From DASVRA01 sp036388855 (lineage in GTDB: Bacteria; Pseudomonadota; Alphaproteobacteria; Caulobacterales; Caulobacteraceae), in contig DASVRA010000022.1 in the NCBI GenBank assembly GCA_036388855.1, positions 62,001 to 126,000 on the forward strand: DNA of 64,000 bases, in the 5' to 3' direction. Shown piece by piece: positions 24,598 to 32,943 of this stretch. Position 1 is the first letter of the stretch, and each line of letters opens with the position of its first letter. The notes under the pieces were generated by a model, which did not search any database, was not told where the DNA came from, and saw only the letters and a program-made list of their open reading frames with translations. A program made the translations under genes and the position numbers.

Positions 24598-24612
24598 TTA
24601 ATCGTGCGTTTA
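24598..24612. promoter_or_regulatory. CtrA-box-like site upstream of gcrA
   Basis: TTAA, 7 bases, TTTA closely matches the CtrA consensus TTAA-N7-TTAA. A further TTAA half-site occurs at 24627. In Caulobacter, CtrA represses gcrA, so the position about 85 bases before the start is sensible. Confidence 0.5.
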
Positions 24613-24696
24613 CGATATCTAGTAGGTTAATGGCCGGGATGGCGGCCACGGCCACCAGATATAGCGCCGGCGGCGTCCGGCGGGCGGGAGGACGAC

Positions 24697-25182
24697 ATGG
24701 GCTGGACGGACGAACGGGTCGAGACCCTGAAGAAGCTGTGGCTGGAGGGCCTGTCGGCCAGTCAGGTGGCCAAGCAGCTGGGCGGGGTCACACGCAACGC
24801 GGTGATCGGCAAGGTCCACCGGCTTGGCCTCTCGGGCCGCGCCACGCCTTCGCAGCCCTCACGCCCGCGGATCGCCGCCCCACGCCCGCCCCGCGCCGTG
24901 CACCACCACGCCCCGCGCCGGGTCGAGCCTCGCGCCGACCCCCAGCCGGTCGCCCTGCGCTACCCTGAGGAGCCGGGCTCCGCGACCGTGCTGACGCTTG
25001 GCGCCCACATGTGCAAGTGGCCGATCGGCGACCCGTCCAGCGACGGCTTCACCTTCTGCGGCCGGCGCATCGGCGACGGCTCCTACTGCGTGGAGCACGC
25101 CCGCCTCGCCTACCAGCCGCAGCAGAAGAAGGGGAAGGCCGCCGCCAACGAGCTGGCCCGGTCGCTGCGCCGCTACATCTGA
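24697..25182 (+). CDS. gcrA: Cell-cycle regulator GcrA
   Basis: 161 residues. The N-terminal helix-turn-helix reads WTDERVETLKKLWLEG and SASQVAKQLGGVTRNAVIGK, the defining region of GcrA. A Pro/Arg/His-rich linker (about 50-90) leads to the C-terminal MCKWPIGDPSSDGFTFCG and SYCVEHARLAY segment that binds sigma-70 in Caulobacter. It activates S-phase genes at methylated GANTC promoters. ATG follows GGGAGGACGAC. Slightly shorter than Caulobacter GcrA (173 residues by memory), the difference lying in the linker. Confidence 0.97.
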   Translation: MGWTDERVETLKKLWLEGLSASQVAKQLGGVTRNAVIGKVHRLGLSGRATPSQPSRPRIAAPRPPRAVHHHAPRRVEPRADPQPVALRYPEEPGSATVLTLGAHMCKWPIGDPSSDGFTFCGRRIGDGSYCVEHARLAYQPQQKKGKAAANELARSLRRYI

Positions 25183-25200
25183 CGCCTCGCCCGATCGTGA

Positions 25201-25225
25201 CGGCCGCGCGTCTTGCGCGCGGCCG
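25201..25225 (+). terminator. Perfect 10-bp GC hairpin downstream of gcrA
   Basis: CGGCCGCGCG, loop TCTTG, CGCGCGGCCG starts 18 bases after the gcrA stop. The stem is strong but no T-run follows, so it may be a weak or Rho-assisted terminator before the next gene. Confidence 0.5.
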
Positions 25226-25264
25226 CCCGCGGCTGTCCTATCCGCCTGAACCCAGGAGGCGGAG

Positions 25265-27049
25265 ATGGCTGAGCTGACGGGAACGGCGGGGAACGACCAA
25301 CTGGACGGCGGGGCAGGCGCCGACTTGATCGACGCGCGCACCGGGTCGGACAGCGCGGGCGCGGGCGGCGGAGCCGACACCGTCTCCGGCGGCGGCGGCG
25401 GCGACCAGCTTTCCGGCGGCGGTGGCGACGACGTCCTTTACGGCCACTCCGCCGCCGACCGAGACCCGCTGTCGGGGGTGATCCGGGTCGACCAGGTCGG
25501 CTCCGCCTTCGACCGTCCGGTGTTCGCCACGTCGGCCCCCGGCGACCCTCGCCTCTACGTGGTCGAGTCCCACACCGGCGCGATCCGCATCCTCGACCCC
25601 GACACGGGTCAGGTCGCCGACCCGCCGTTCCTGCAGTTGCCCGAGGGCGACATCGCCGAGGGCAACGAGCAGGGCCTGCTGGGCCTGGCCTTCCACCCCG
25701 ATTACGCCGAGAACGGCCGTTTCTACGTCGACCTCACCAACGCGCAGGGCGACATCGAAATCCGCGAGTACACCCGAGGCGCCGGCGACCCTCCGCGCGC
25801 GGACCCCGGCTCCGGGCGGTTGATCCTCACCATCCCACACGGCGAGGCGGCCAACCACAACGGCGGCTGGCTGGGCTTCGGCCCGGACGGGAACCTCTAC
25901 GTCACCGTCGGCGACGGGGGCGCGGGCCAATCCCAGAACGCCCAGGACCTCCAGTCCCTGCTGGGCAAGGTCCTGCGCATCGACGTTGACGGCGACGACT
26001 TCGCCGGCGACCCGGACCGCAACTACGCCATTCCCGAGGACAACCCCTTCCTCGGCCGGCCGGGCGCGAACGAGATCTGGGCCTACGGTCTGCGCAACCC
26101 CTGGCGCGCCAGCTTCGACTCCGCCACGGGCGACTTCTACATCGGCGATGTCGGCCAGAGCGCCTGGGAGGAGATCGACTTCATCGGCTCCGGCAGCGAC
26201 GGCGGCCAGAACTTCGGCTGGGACGTCTTCGAGGGCATGCACCCGCCGCCCGAGCCCGGCTTCACCCCGCCCATCGCCGAATACGCTCACGGCGAGGGCG
26301 CCTTCGCCGGCGAGGCGGTGACCGGCGGCTACGTCTACCGCGGCCCCGGCAACGAGGACGGCCTCTATTTCTTCGCCGACTTCATCAGCGGCAACCTCTG
26401 GACCCTCAAGCAGGCCGGCGGCGAGGCGGTCGATTTCATCAACCGCAACGGCCAGCTGCGCGGCGACCTCGACGGTTTCGGCTTCATCTCGTCCTTCGCC
26501 GAGGACGGGCAGGGCCGGCTCTACGCCATCAGCCTGAACGGCGGCGTCTTCCGCCTGTCGCCCTCGGAGGCCGCCGGCGACGGCTCGGACCGCCTCTCCG
26601 GAGGGGCGGGCGACGACCGCGCCTACGGCGGCGCTGGCGAGGACACCCTGCTGGGCGGCGCCGGCCGCGACCGCCTCCACGGCGGCCTCGGCGCGGACCA
26701 GCTGACCGGCGGCGCGGGCGCCGACCGCTTGTATGGCGGCGATGCGCGCGACGTGTTCGCCTACAACCGGCTCGGCGACTCCGCCGCCGGCGCGGCCGAC
26801 CGCATCGTGGGCTTCAGCCGCATCGACCTAATCGACCTCAGCCGTATTGATGCGGACGCCGGTGAGGCGGGCAACCAGGGCTTTACGCTGGCGGCGGCCT
26901 TCACCGGCGAGGCGGGCCAACTGCGCCTGCGCTACCTCGAATCCGCCGGCCGCACCTTCGTGGAAGGCGACGTCGACGGTGATGGCCAGGCCGATCTGAG
27001 GATTGTGCTTTCAGGCGACCACCGCGCCTTCGATGGCTTTGTCCTCTAG
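25265..27049 (+). CDS. Glucose/sorbosone dehydrogenase-like beta-propeller flanked by RTX repeats
   Basis: 594 residues. RTX-type repeats occupy about 1-62. A PQQ-dependent sugar dehydrogenase (GSDH) beta-propeller spans about 70-430, with ANHNGGWLGFGPDGNLYVTVGDGG (catalytic-type His), EIWAYGLRNPWRASFD and VTGGYVYRG. Then RTX repeats (about 440-495) and the same serralysin-type C-terminal domain as two other RTX genes here (FVEGDVDGDGQADLRIVLSG, ending DGFVL). Likely a secreted, calcium-folded sugar oxidase. The GSDH domain is known, but RTX repeats on both sides are uncommon. Ribosome-binding context GGAGGCGGAGATGGC matches the 755-residue RTX gene. Confidence 0.88.
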   Translation: MAELTGTAGNDQLDGGAGADLIDARTGSDSAGAGGGADTVSGGGGGDQLSGGGGDDVLYGHSAADRDPLSGVIRVDQVGSAFDRPVFATSAPGDPRLYVVESHTGAIRILDPDTGQVADPPFLQLPEGDIAEGNEQGLLGLAFHPDYAENGRFYVDLTNAQGDIEIREYTRGAGDPPRADPGSGRLILTIPHGEAANHNGGWLGFGPDGNLYVTVGDGGAGQSQNAQDLQSLLGKVLRIDVDGDDFAGDPDRNYAIPEDNPFLGRPGANEIWAYGLRNPWRASFDSATGDFYIGDVGQSAWEEIDFIGSGSDGGQNFGWDVFEGMHPPPEPGFTPPIAEYAHGEGAFAGEAVTGGYVYRGPGNEDGLYFFADFISGNLWTLKQAGGEAVDFINRNGQLRGDLDGFGFISSFAEDGQGRLYAISLNGGVFRLSPSEAAGDGSDRLSGGAGDDRAYGGAGEDTLLGGAGRDRLHGGLGADQLTGGAGADRLYGGDARDVFAYNRLGDSAAGAADRIVGFSRIDLIDLSRIDADAGEAGNQGFTLAAAFTGEAGQLRLRYLESAGRTFVEGDVDGDGQADLRIVLSGDHRAFDGFVL

Positions 27050-27130
27050 GAGAATAGCTTGGCAGGGCGGGCTCGGTTGGCCCAGTCGGCCGGAGGGTCT
27101 AAAGGCAAGGTCCCATCCGTGAGCCTCGCC

Positions 27131-28606
27131 ATGACCGACATTCTCGACCGCCCCGCCGCATCTTCCGCTTACGACCGGCAAGCCGCCCAAGCCTTCATCG
27201 GCCGTCTCTGGGACGACGAGGTGGTGCCGACCCTGGTCGACTACATTCGCATCCCCAACAAGTCGCCGGCCTTCGACCCGCAGTGGAAGGAGCACGGCTA
27301 CATGGACGAGGCGGTGCGCCTGTTCGAGGGCTGGGCCCGGCGGCATCTGGCGGCCCTGCCCGGCGCCACCCTCGAGGTGGTGCAGCTGGAAGGCCGCACC
27401 CCGGTGATCCTGATCGACGTGCCGGGGCAGGGTGCCGACACCGTGCTGCTCTACGGCCACCTAGACAAGCAGCCGGAGATGAGCGGCTGGGCCGACGACC
27501 TAGGCCCTTGGGCGCCGGTGCTGAAGGGCGACAAGCTCTACGGCCGGGGCGGCGCCGACGACGGTTACGCGATGTTCGGCTCCATCGGCGCGGTCCTGGC
27601 GCTGCAACAGCAGGGCACGCCTCACGCCCGCTGCGTCATCCTGATCGAAGCCTGCGAGGAGTCCGGCTCCTACGATCTGCCCGCCTACGTCGACCACCTG
27701 GCGCCGCGCATCGGTGACGTGTCGCTGGTGATCTGCCTCGACTCCGGCTGCGGCAATTACGACCAGATGTGGCTGACCACCTCGCTGCGCGGCCTGGCCT
27801 CGGGCGTGCTCAGCGTCCAGGTGCTGACCGAGGGCGTCCACTCCGGCGACGCCTCAGGCGTGGTCCCCTCATCCTTCCGCATCCTGCGCCAGCTGATCGA
27901 GAGGATCGAAGACCAGGACACCGGCAGGATTAAGCTCGACGACCTCTACGTCGAGGTGCCGGCCGAACGGCTGGAGCAGGCGCGCCAAGGCGCCGAAATC
28001 TTGGGCGAGGAGGTCTACAGCAAGTTCCCCTTCGTGGAGGGGATGCAGCCGGTCGACCATGATCCCGCCGAGCTGATCCTGAACCGCACCTGGCGGCCGC
28101 AGCTGGCCACCATCGGCATGGACGGCTTCCCAAACTGGGGCAGCGCCGGCAACGTGCTGCGCCCGGTCACCTCGGCCAAGCTGTCGCTGCGCCTGCCGCC
28201 GACCGCGCACGCGCCCACGGCGGTGCAGAAGGTCAAGGAAGTCCTGGAGGTCGACCCGCCCTACGGCGCCAAGGTGGAGTTCATGATCGACGGCAAGGAG
28301 TCCGGCTGGAGCGCGCCCGCGCTGGCGCCCTGGCTGAAGCAGGCTGTGTCCGAGGCGTCACAGTCGGCCTTCGGCGCACCGGTGGCGATGATGGGCGAGG
28401 GCGGCTCGATCCCGTTCATGGGGATGCTCGGGAAGAAGTTTCCAAACGCCCAGTTCGTGATCACCGGCGTGCTCGGCCCCCACTCCAACGCCCACGGCCC
28501 CAACGAATTCCTGCACATTCCCACCGGCAAGAAGGTGTCGGCGGCGGTGGCCCACATCCTCGCCGACCACGCCCGCGCGGGGGCGGGTGCGATGAACGGT
28601 CGCTGA
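27131..28606 (+). CDS. M20-family metallopeptidase (dipeptidase-like)
   Basis: 491 residues from the ATG at 27131. M20 catalytic and metal residues are present: His110 and Asp112 (LYGHLDKQPE), Asp143 (GRGGADDGYAM), Glu176/Glu177 (EACEESGS), and the late GPHSNAHGPNE with a metal His. The dimerisation domain lies in the middle. Such enzymes cut dipeptides or amide bonds in the cytoplasm using two zinc ions. The substrate is not known. It stands 81 bases downstream of the RTX-GSDH gene on the same strand. Confidence 0.88.
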   Translation: MTDILDRPAASSAYDRQAAQAFIGRLWDDEVVPTLVDYIRIPNKSPAFDPQWKEHGYMDEAVRLFEGWARRHLAALPGATLEVVQLEGRTPVILIDVPGQGADTVLLYGHLDKQPEMSGWADDLGPWAPVLKGDKLYGRGGADDGYAMFGSIGAVLALQQQGTPHARCVILIEACEESGSYDLPAYVDHLAPRIGDVSLVICLDSGCGNYDQMWLTTSLRGLASGVLSVQVLTEGVHSGDASGVVPSSFRILRQLIERIEDQDTGRIKLDDLYVEVPAERLEQARQGAEILGEEVYSKFPFVEGMQPVDHDPAELILNRTWRPQLATIGMDGFPNWGSAGNVLRPVTSAKLSLRLPPTAHAPTAVQKVKEVLEVDPPYGAKVEFMIDGKESGWSAPALAPWLKQAVSEASQSAFGAPVAMMGEGGSIPFMGMLGKKFPNAQFVITGVLGPHSNAHGPNEFLHIPTGKKVSAAVAHILADHARAGAGAMNGR

Positions 28607-28661
28607 CAGGGTCTATTCACCACGTGTTCAAACCTGTGGTCCTATTCTCGCAAGCATCCCA

Positions 28662-28680
28662 CCCGGCGTCCCACGCCGGG
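28662..28680 (+). other. Leader hairpin before the 71-residue small protein
   Basis: CCCGGCGT, three C, ACGCCGGG is a perfect 8-bp hairpin 27 bases before the ATG of the small gene. It could end the M20 transcript or protect/regulate the small mRNA. No T-run follows. Confidence 0.4.
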
Positions 28681-28707
28681 CAGAAGGAAGGAAACCGAGA
28701 GGGGACC

Positions 28708-28923
28708 ATGTTGCAGTCCAACCGCATTGAACTCCACGGCCTGGAGCAGGCCGCCACCAGCGACATCCACGTCGGCGACGTGGTGCGCACCGGCCAGAAC
28801 CGCTTCCCGCATTACGCGGTGATCGCGCTCTACGACGAGATGGCCTGGGTCCGCGACGTGCAGACCGGCGCCTACGGCCTGACCAGCCTGGCGCTGTGCC
28901 ACAAGGTGGAAGGCCGGGCCTAA
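28708..28923 (+). CDS. Small conserved-looking protein of unknown function
   Basis: 71 residues from an ATG after GAGAGGGGACC. The sequence is well-behaved (IHVGDVVRTGQNRFPHYAVIALYDEMAWVRDVQTG) with balanced composition and an SH3-like beta-rich look, no signal peptide and no membrane helix. I do not recognise a family with certainty. The stop overlaps the end of the convergent zapA gene by 4 bases. A hairpin lies in its leader. Confidence 0.7.
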   Translation: MLQSNRIELHGLEQAATSDIHVGDVVRTGQNRFPHYAVIALYDEMAWVRDVQTGAYGLTSLALCHKVEGRA

Positions 28924-29255
28924 CCGCCCGCCTTCGCCGCCAGCGCCTCCACCTGGCGCGCCGCCTCGTCCAGCGCCTCAACCGCGCGCGCTTCGCTTCG
29001 CGTGCGCTCGGCCTGCACCCGCGCCGCTTCGCCCTGGGCCACCGCCAGCCGGTCGCGCAGGTCGGCCAACTCGTCCGCCAGCAGCAGGGCGCCCATCAAA
29101 AACAGGCGCGATTCGGCCAGTTGGCCGACCTCCCCCGCCACCTGCCGCACCTGCTCGTCGAACAGGGCGGCGAGCGAGCGGACATGCTCCTCCTGCCCGT
29201 CCTCGCAGCCCACCGGATAGGGCCGGCCGTTCACCTCGATCGTCACCTGCGCCAT
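28920..29255 (-). CDS. zapA: Cell division protein ZapA
   Basis: 111 residues. The N-terminal ZapA domain (VTIEVNGRPYPVGCEDGQEEHVRSLAALFDEQV is represented across residues 4-36) is followed by a long coiled coil (ALDEAARQVEALAAKAGG). ZapA binds FtsZ and bundles filaments at midcell. The start overlaps the stop of the DUF4164 gene (TGATG), the usual alphaproteobacterial pairing. Confidence 0.9.
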   Translation of the reverse strand: MAQVTIEVNGRPYPVGCEDGQEEHVRSLAALFDEQVRQVAGEVGQLAESRLFLMGALLLADELADLRDRLAVAQGEAARVQAERTRSEARAVEALDEAARQVEALAAKAGG

Positions 29256-29551
29256 CAGGGCGCCTCCGCCTGGCCCATCGCACCGCGAATTTCCGCGATG
29301 GCCCGGCCCAGCGCCTGAGACGCTTCCTCGCCTGCGGCGCGTAGTTCCCGTTCGCGCGCCGCGGCTCGGTCAAGGTCTTCGGTCAGCCGGGCGCGATCGG
29401 AGTCGAACAAGCTGCCGGCGGAATCGCGCGCCTCATCCGCAGCTTGGCTCAGCCGCGTCTCCAGCACCGCCACGGCCCGATCCAGCCGCTTGGCTGCGGC
29501 CTCAACCGGGCCCTGCGGCTCCGCCGTCTCCCCGCGCGGCTGACGCGCCAT
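29255..29551 (-). CDS. DUF4164-type coiled-coil protein upstream of zapA
   Basis: 98 residues, nearly all coiled coil (VEAAAKRLDRAVAVLETRL and LTEDLDRAAARERELRAA). Size, composition and position directly before zapA match the DUF4164 family. Coupled to zapA by TGATG. A division-related, ZapB-like role is plausible but inferred. Divergent from tkt across 138 bases. Confidence 0.75.
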   Translation of the reverse strand: MARQPRGETAEPQGPVEAAAKRLDRAVAVLETRLSQAADEARDSAGSLFDSDRARLTEDLDRAAARERELRAAGEEASQALGRAIAEIRGAMGQAEAP

Positions 29552-29689
29552 CCCTCAAGCCTCCGTCCCGACTCCATATAGCGCCCGCTCGCGCCAAGGG
29601 GGAAGCGGGCTCCGCCGTTCCTTGACCGGCCGCGCCCCTGCCGCCAAACCTCACCTCGTCTCCCCCGCCAGCCGAGTCCCGCCGCGCCC

Positions 29690-31666
29690 ATGCCCGATGT
29701 GCCCTTCAAGACCATGGCCGACGCCATCCGCGTGCTGGCCATGGACGCGGTGGAGCAGGCCAACTCGGGTCATCCGGGGATGCCCATGGGCATGGCCGAT
29801 GTCGCCACGGTGCTCTGGACCCGGCACCTGAAGTTCGACGCAGCCCGCCCGGACTGGCCCGACCGCGACCGTTTCGTGCTGTCCAACGGCCACGGTTCGA
29901 TGCTGATCTACGCCCTGCTGCACCTGTCCGGCTTCGAGGCCGTGACCATGGACGAGATCCGCCGGTTCCGGCAGCTGGGCTCCCTCACCCCCGGCCATCC
30001 CGAGTGGGATCACACGCCGGGGGTCGAGACCACCACCGGTCCGCTGGGCCAGGGCCTCGCTACAGCCGTCGGCATGGCGGTTGCCGAGCGCCATCTGAAC
30101 GCCCGCTTCGGCGATCTGGTCGACCATCGCACCTGGGTGTTCTGCGGCGACGGCGACCTGATGGAGGGGATCAGCCACGAAGCGGTCTCCCTTGCCGGGC
30201 GGCTGAAGCTCGACCGGCTGTGCGTGCTCTGGGACGACAACTCGATCACCATCGACGGCGCGCTTGGCCTGTCGGAGAGCGGCGATCAGTGCGCCCGCTT
30301 CGCCGCCGCCGGCTGGGCCGTTCGCGCGATCGACGGCCACGACAAGGCGCAGATCGACGCCGCCCTGGATTGGGCCAAGACGCAGGCGGCGCCGGTGCTG
30401 ATCGCCTGCAAGACCCTGATCGGCAAGGGCTCCGCCACGCTCGAGGGCCACCAGGACACCCACGGCAAGGCGTTCGGCAAGGCCGAGGTGGCCGCCACCC
30501 GCGACAGGCTCGGCTGGCCCCACGAACCCTTCGTCATGGCCGACGAGGTCGTGGCTGCCTGGCGAGAGGTGGGGCGGAGGGCGGCGCCGGAGCGGGAGGC
30601 GTGGGAGGCGCGGATCGCCGCGTCTGGCGAACGGCAGGCTCTTGAGCAGGCGCTCTCCGGCAAACTGGGCGAGGGCGCGCTGGAGCCGGCGCGGAAGCTG
30701 GCTCGGGCCTGGGCTTCGCAGCCGCCGGCGAACGCCACCCGCGTTCACTCAGGCGCGGTGCTCGCGGAGCTGGTCCCGCACATCGAGGAACTGGTCGGCG
30801 GCTCGGCCGACCTGACCGGCTCGGTCAACACCCTTGTGAAGGGCATGGGCGTGCTCGACGCCCCCGGCTACGCGGGCCGCTACATCTATTACGGCGTGCG
30901 CGAGCACGCGATGGCGGCGGCGATGAACGGCATGGCGCTGCACGGCGGCGTCATCCCGTACGGCGGCACTTTCCTGGTCTTCTCCGACTACTCGCGGCCG
31001 GCGATCCGGCTGGCCGCCCTGATGGGCGTGCGGGTGATCCATGTGATGACCCACGATTCCATCGGCCTTGGCGAAGACGGCCCAACGCACCAGCCGGTCG
31101 AGCACCTCGCCAGCTTGCGCGCCATCCCCAACCTCAACGTCTTCCGCCCCGCCGACGCGGTGGAGACCGCCGAATGCTGGGAACTGGCGCTGCTGGCGGA
31201 GCGCACCCCCTCCGTTTTGTCGCTGTCGCGGCAGAAGACCCCGGCGGTCCGGCTCCAGCCCTTAGCCAAAAACCGCTGCGCCCGCGGCGCCTACGAGCTG
31301 TTGCCCGCCAGCGGTGAGGCTAAGGCCGCCCTGTTCGCTTCGGGCACGGAAGTGGCGGTGGCGGTGAAGGCGCGCGAGCTGCTCCAGTCGCAGGGCGTGG
31401 GCGCGCGCGTCGTCTCCACCCCGTGCTGGGAGCTGTTCGCCGCTCAGGGCGAAGCTTACCAGCGCGAGGTGCTGGGCGGCCCGGGCGAGGTCCGCGTCGC
31501 CGTCGAAGCCGGCATCGCCATGGGCTGGGAGCGCTTCATCGGCCTGCACGGCGGCTTCGTCGGCATGGACTCCTTCGGCGCCTCCGCCCCTGCCGAAGAC
31601 CTCTACCGCCATTTCGGCATTACGCCCGAGCGGGTGGCGGAGACGGCGCTGGCGAAGCTCCGCTGA
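29690..31666 (+). CDS. tkt: Transketolase
   Basis: 658 residues, full length. Thiamine diphosphate site (CGDGDLMEGISHEAVSLAG), substrate histidines in GHPGMPMG and SNGHGSMLIYALLHLSG, central GVREHAMAAAMNGMALHGG and THDSIGLGEDGPTHQPVEHL. It transfers two-carbon units in the pentose phosphate and Calvin-type pathways. Its TGA overlaps the purT ATG by one base. Confidence 0.97.
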   Translation: MPDVPFKTMADAIRVLAMDAVEQANSGHPGMPMGMADVATVLWTRHLKFDAARPDWPDRDRFVLSNGHGSMLIYALLHLSGFEAVTMDEIRRFRQLGSLTPGHPEWDHTPGVETTTGPLGQGLATAVGMAVAERHLNARFGDLVDHRTWVFCGDGDLMEGISHEAVSLAGRLKLDRLCVLWDDNSITIDGALGLSESGDQCARFAAAGWAVRAIDGHDKAQIDAALDWAKTQAAPVLIACKTLIGKGSATLEGHQDTHGKAFGKAEVAATRDRLGWPHEPFVMADEVVAAWREVGRRAAPEREAWEARIAASGERQALEQALSGKLGEGALEPARKLARAWASQPPANATRVHSGAVLAELVPHIEELVGGSADLTGSVNTLVKGMGVLDAPGYAGRYIYYGVREHAMAAAMNGMALHGGVIPYGGTFLVFSDYSRPAIRLAALMGVRVIHVMTHDSIGLGEDGPTHQPVEHLASLRAIPNLNVFRPADAVETAECWELALLAERTPSVLSLSRQKTPAVRLQPLAKNRCARGAYELLPASGEAKAALFASGTEVAVAVKARELLQSQGVGARVVSTPCWELFAAQGEAYQREVLGGPGEVRVAVEAGIAMGWERFIGLHGGFVGMDSFGASAPAEDLYRHFGITPERVAETALAKLR

Positions 31667-32868
31667 TGGTCGCCATCGGCACGCCGCTGTCGCCGTCGGC
31701 TACGCGGGTGATGCTGCTGGGCTCGGGCGAACTCGGCAAGGAGGTGGCCATCGAGCTGCAGCGGCTGGGGGTGGAGGTAATCGCGGTCGACCGCTACCCC
31801 GACGCGCCCGCCCAGCAGGTGGCGCACCGGTCGCACGTGATCGCCATGACCGACGGCGCTGCGTTGCGAGCGCTGGTGGAGCGGGAGCGGCCGCACCTGG
31901 TCGTGCCGGAAATCGAGGCCATCGCCACAGGCGCCTTGCTCGAGATCGAGGCCGACGGGCTGGCGGAAGTGATCCCCACCGCGCGCGCGGCGCACCTGAC
32001 CATGAACCGCGAAGGCATCCGTCGCCTCGCTGCCGCGGAACTGGGCCTGCCGACCAGCCCCTACGCCTTCGCCTCCAGCCTGGAGGAGCTGGAGCGGGCG
32101 GCGCGCGAGACGGCCGGCTTTCCCTGCTTCGTCAAGCCGGTGATGTCATCCTCCGGCAAGGGCCAGAGCTACGTTGAGACCGCGGAAGGGCTGGCCGAGG
32201 CTTGGCGCTACGCCCTGTCCGGCGGGCGGGTGGAGCAGCCCCGGGTGATCGTCGAGGGCGGCATCGACTTCGACTTCGAGATCACCCTGCTCACCGTCCG
32301 CGCCCGAGGCGGCGCGGGCGGGATCGAGACCTTCTTCTGCGAGCCCATCGGCCACAAACAGGTCAAGGGCGACTATGTCGAAAGCTGGCAGCCCCAGCCT
32401 ATGAGCGGGCCCGCGTTGGCCCGCTCGCGCGAGATCGCCGCTGCCGTCACCGGCGCGCTCGGCGGGCGCGGGGTTTTCGGCGTGGAGCTATTTGTGAAAG
32501 GGGACGAGGTGTGGTTCTCCGAAGTCAGCCCTCGGCCGCACGACACGGGGCTGGTCACCTTGGCCACCCAACACCAGAGCGAGTTCGCCCTCCACGCCAG
32601 GGCGATCCTGGGCCTGCCGGTGGACACGGACCTCCGCAATACCGGCGCGAGCGCGGTGATCTACGGCGGCGTGGAGGCGCGAGGGATCGTCTTCGAAGGC
32701 GTGGGCGAGGCTTTGGCCGTCCCAGGCTCGGACCTGCGCCTGTTCGGCAAGCCGGAGTCGTTCGAGCGCCGGCGGATGGGCGTGGCTTTGGCGCGTGGGA
32801 CGGACGTGGAGACGGCAAGGGCGCGAGCGCGTGATGTGGCGGCGAAGGTCAGGCCTGTCCTCCCGTGA
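31666..32868 (+). CDS. purT: Formate-dependent GAR transformylase (PurT)
   Basis: 400 residues. ATP-grasp fold with VMLLGSGELGKEVAIELQRLG, VVPEIEAIAT, PVMSSSGKGQS, FEITLLTVR and EVSPRPHDTGLVTLATQ, all typical of PurT. It makes formyl-GAR in purine synthesis from formate and ATP. Start chosen in the TGATG overlap with tkt, as a longer frame would run inside tkt. Confidence 0.96.
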   Translation: MVAIGTPLSPSATRVMLLGSGELGKEVAIELQRLGVEVIAVDRYPDAPAQQVAHRSHVIAMTDGAALRALVERERPHLVVPEIEAIATGALLEIEADGLAEVIPTARAAHLTMNREGIRRLAAAELGLPTSPYAFASSLEELERAARETAGFPCFVKPVMSSSGKGQSYVETAEGLAEAWRYALSGGRVEQPRVIVEGGIDFDFEITLLTVRARGGAGGIETFFCEPIGHKQVKGDYVESWQPQPMSGPALARSREIAAAVTGALGGRGVFGVELFVKGDEVWFSEVSPRPHDTGLVTLATQHQSEFALHARAILGLPVDTDLRNTGASAVIYGGVEARGIVFEGVGEALAVPGSDLRLFGKPESFERRRMGVALARGTDVETARARARDVAAKVRPVLP

Positions 32869-32943
32869 AGCGCTGATCTCTTAGGGGCGGGGCTTTCCGC
32901 CGGGCTCCTGAACGGCTTTGATGCGCCCGAACGGAGCGGCGCG

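Larger units (their letters stand above)
23792..24696. other. 905-base non-coding stretch, GC-rich and full of inverted repeats
   Basis: No convincing gene on either strand. The only long frames are rich in Arg/Pro/Gly and look like chance reads of GC-rich DNA. It holds several palindromes: CGACCGCGCGGTCG near 24048, GGGGGAAAACCCC near 24073, a 10-bp-arm inverted repeat (24134-24180), and short hairpins around 24255 and 24285. I checked by eye for RNase P RNA and tmRNA hallmarks and did not find them. The last 140 bases are less GC-rich and form the gcrA control region. A structured RNA remains possible. Confidence 0.6.

Noticed and set aside
28920..29690. 6S RNA gene next to zapA
   Set aside because: The gap after zapA is absent because it overlaps the small gene, and the gap before tkt is only 138 bases without a long bulged hairpin I could see.
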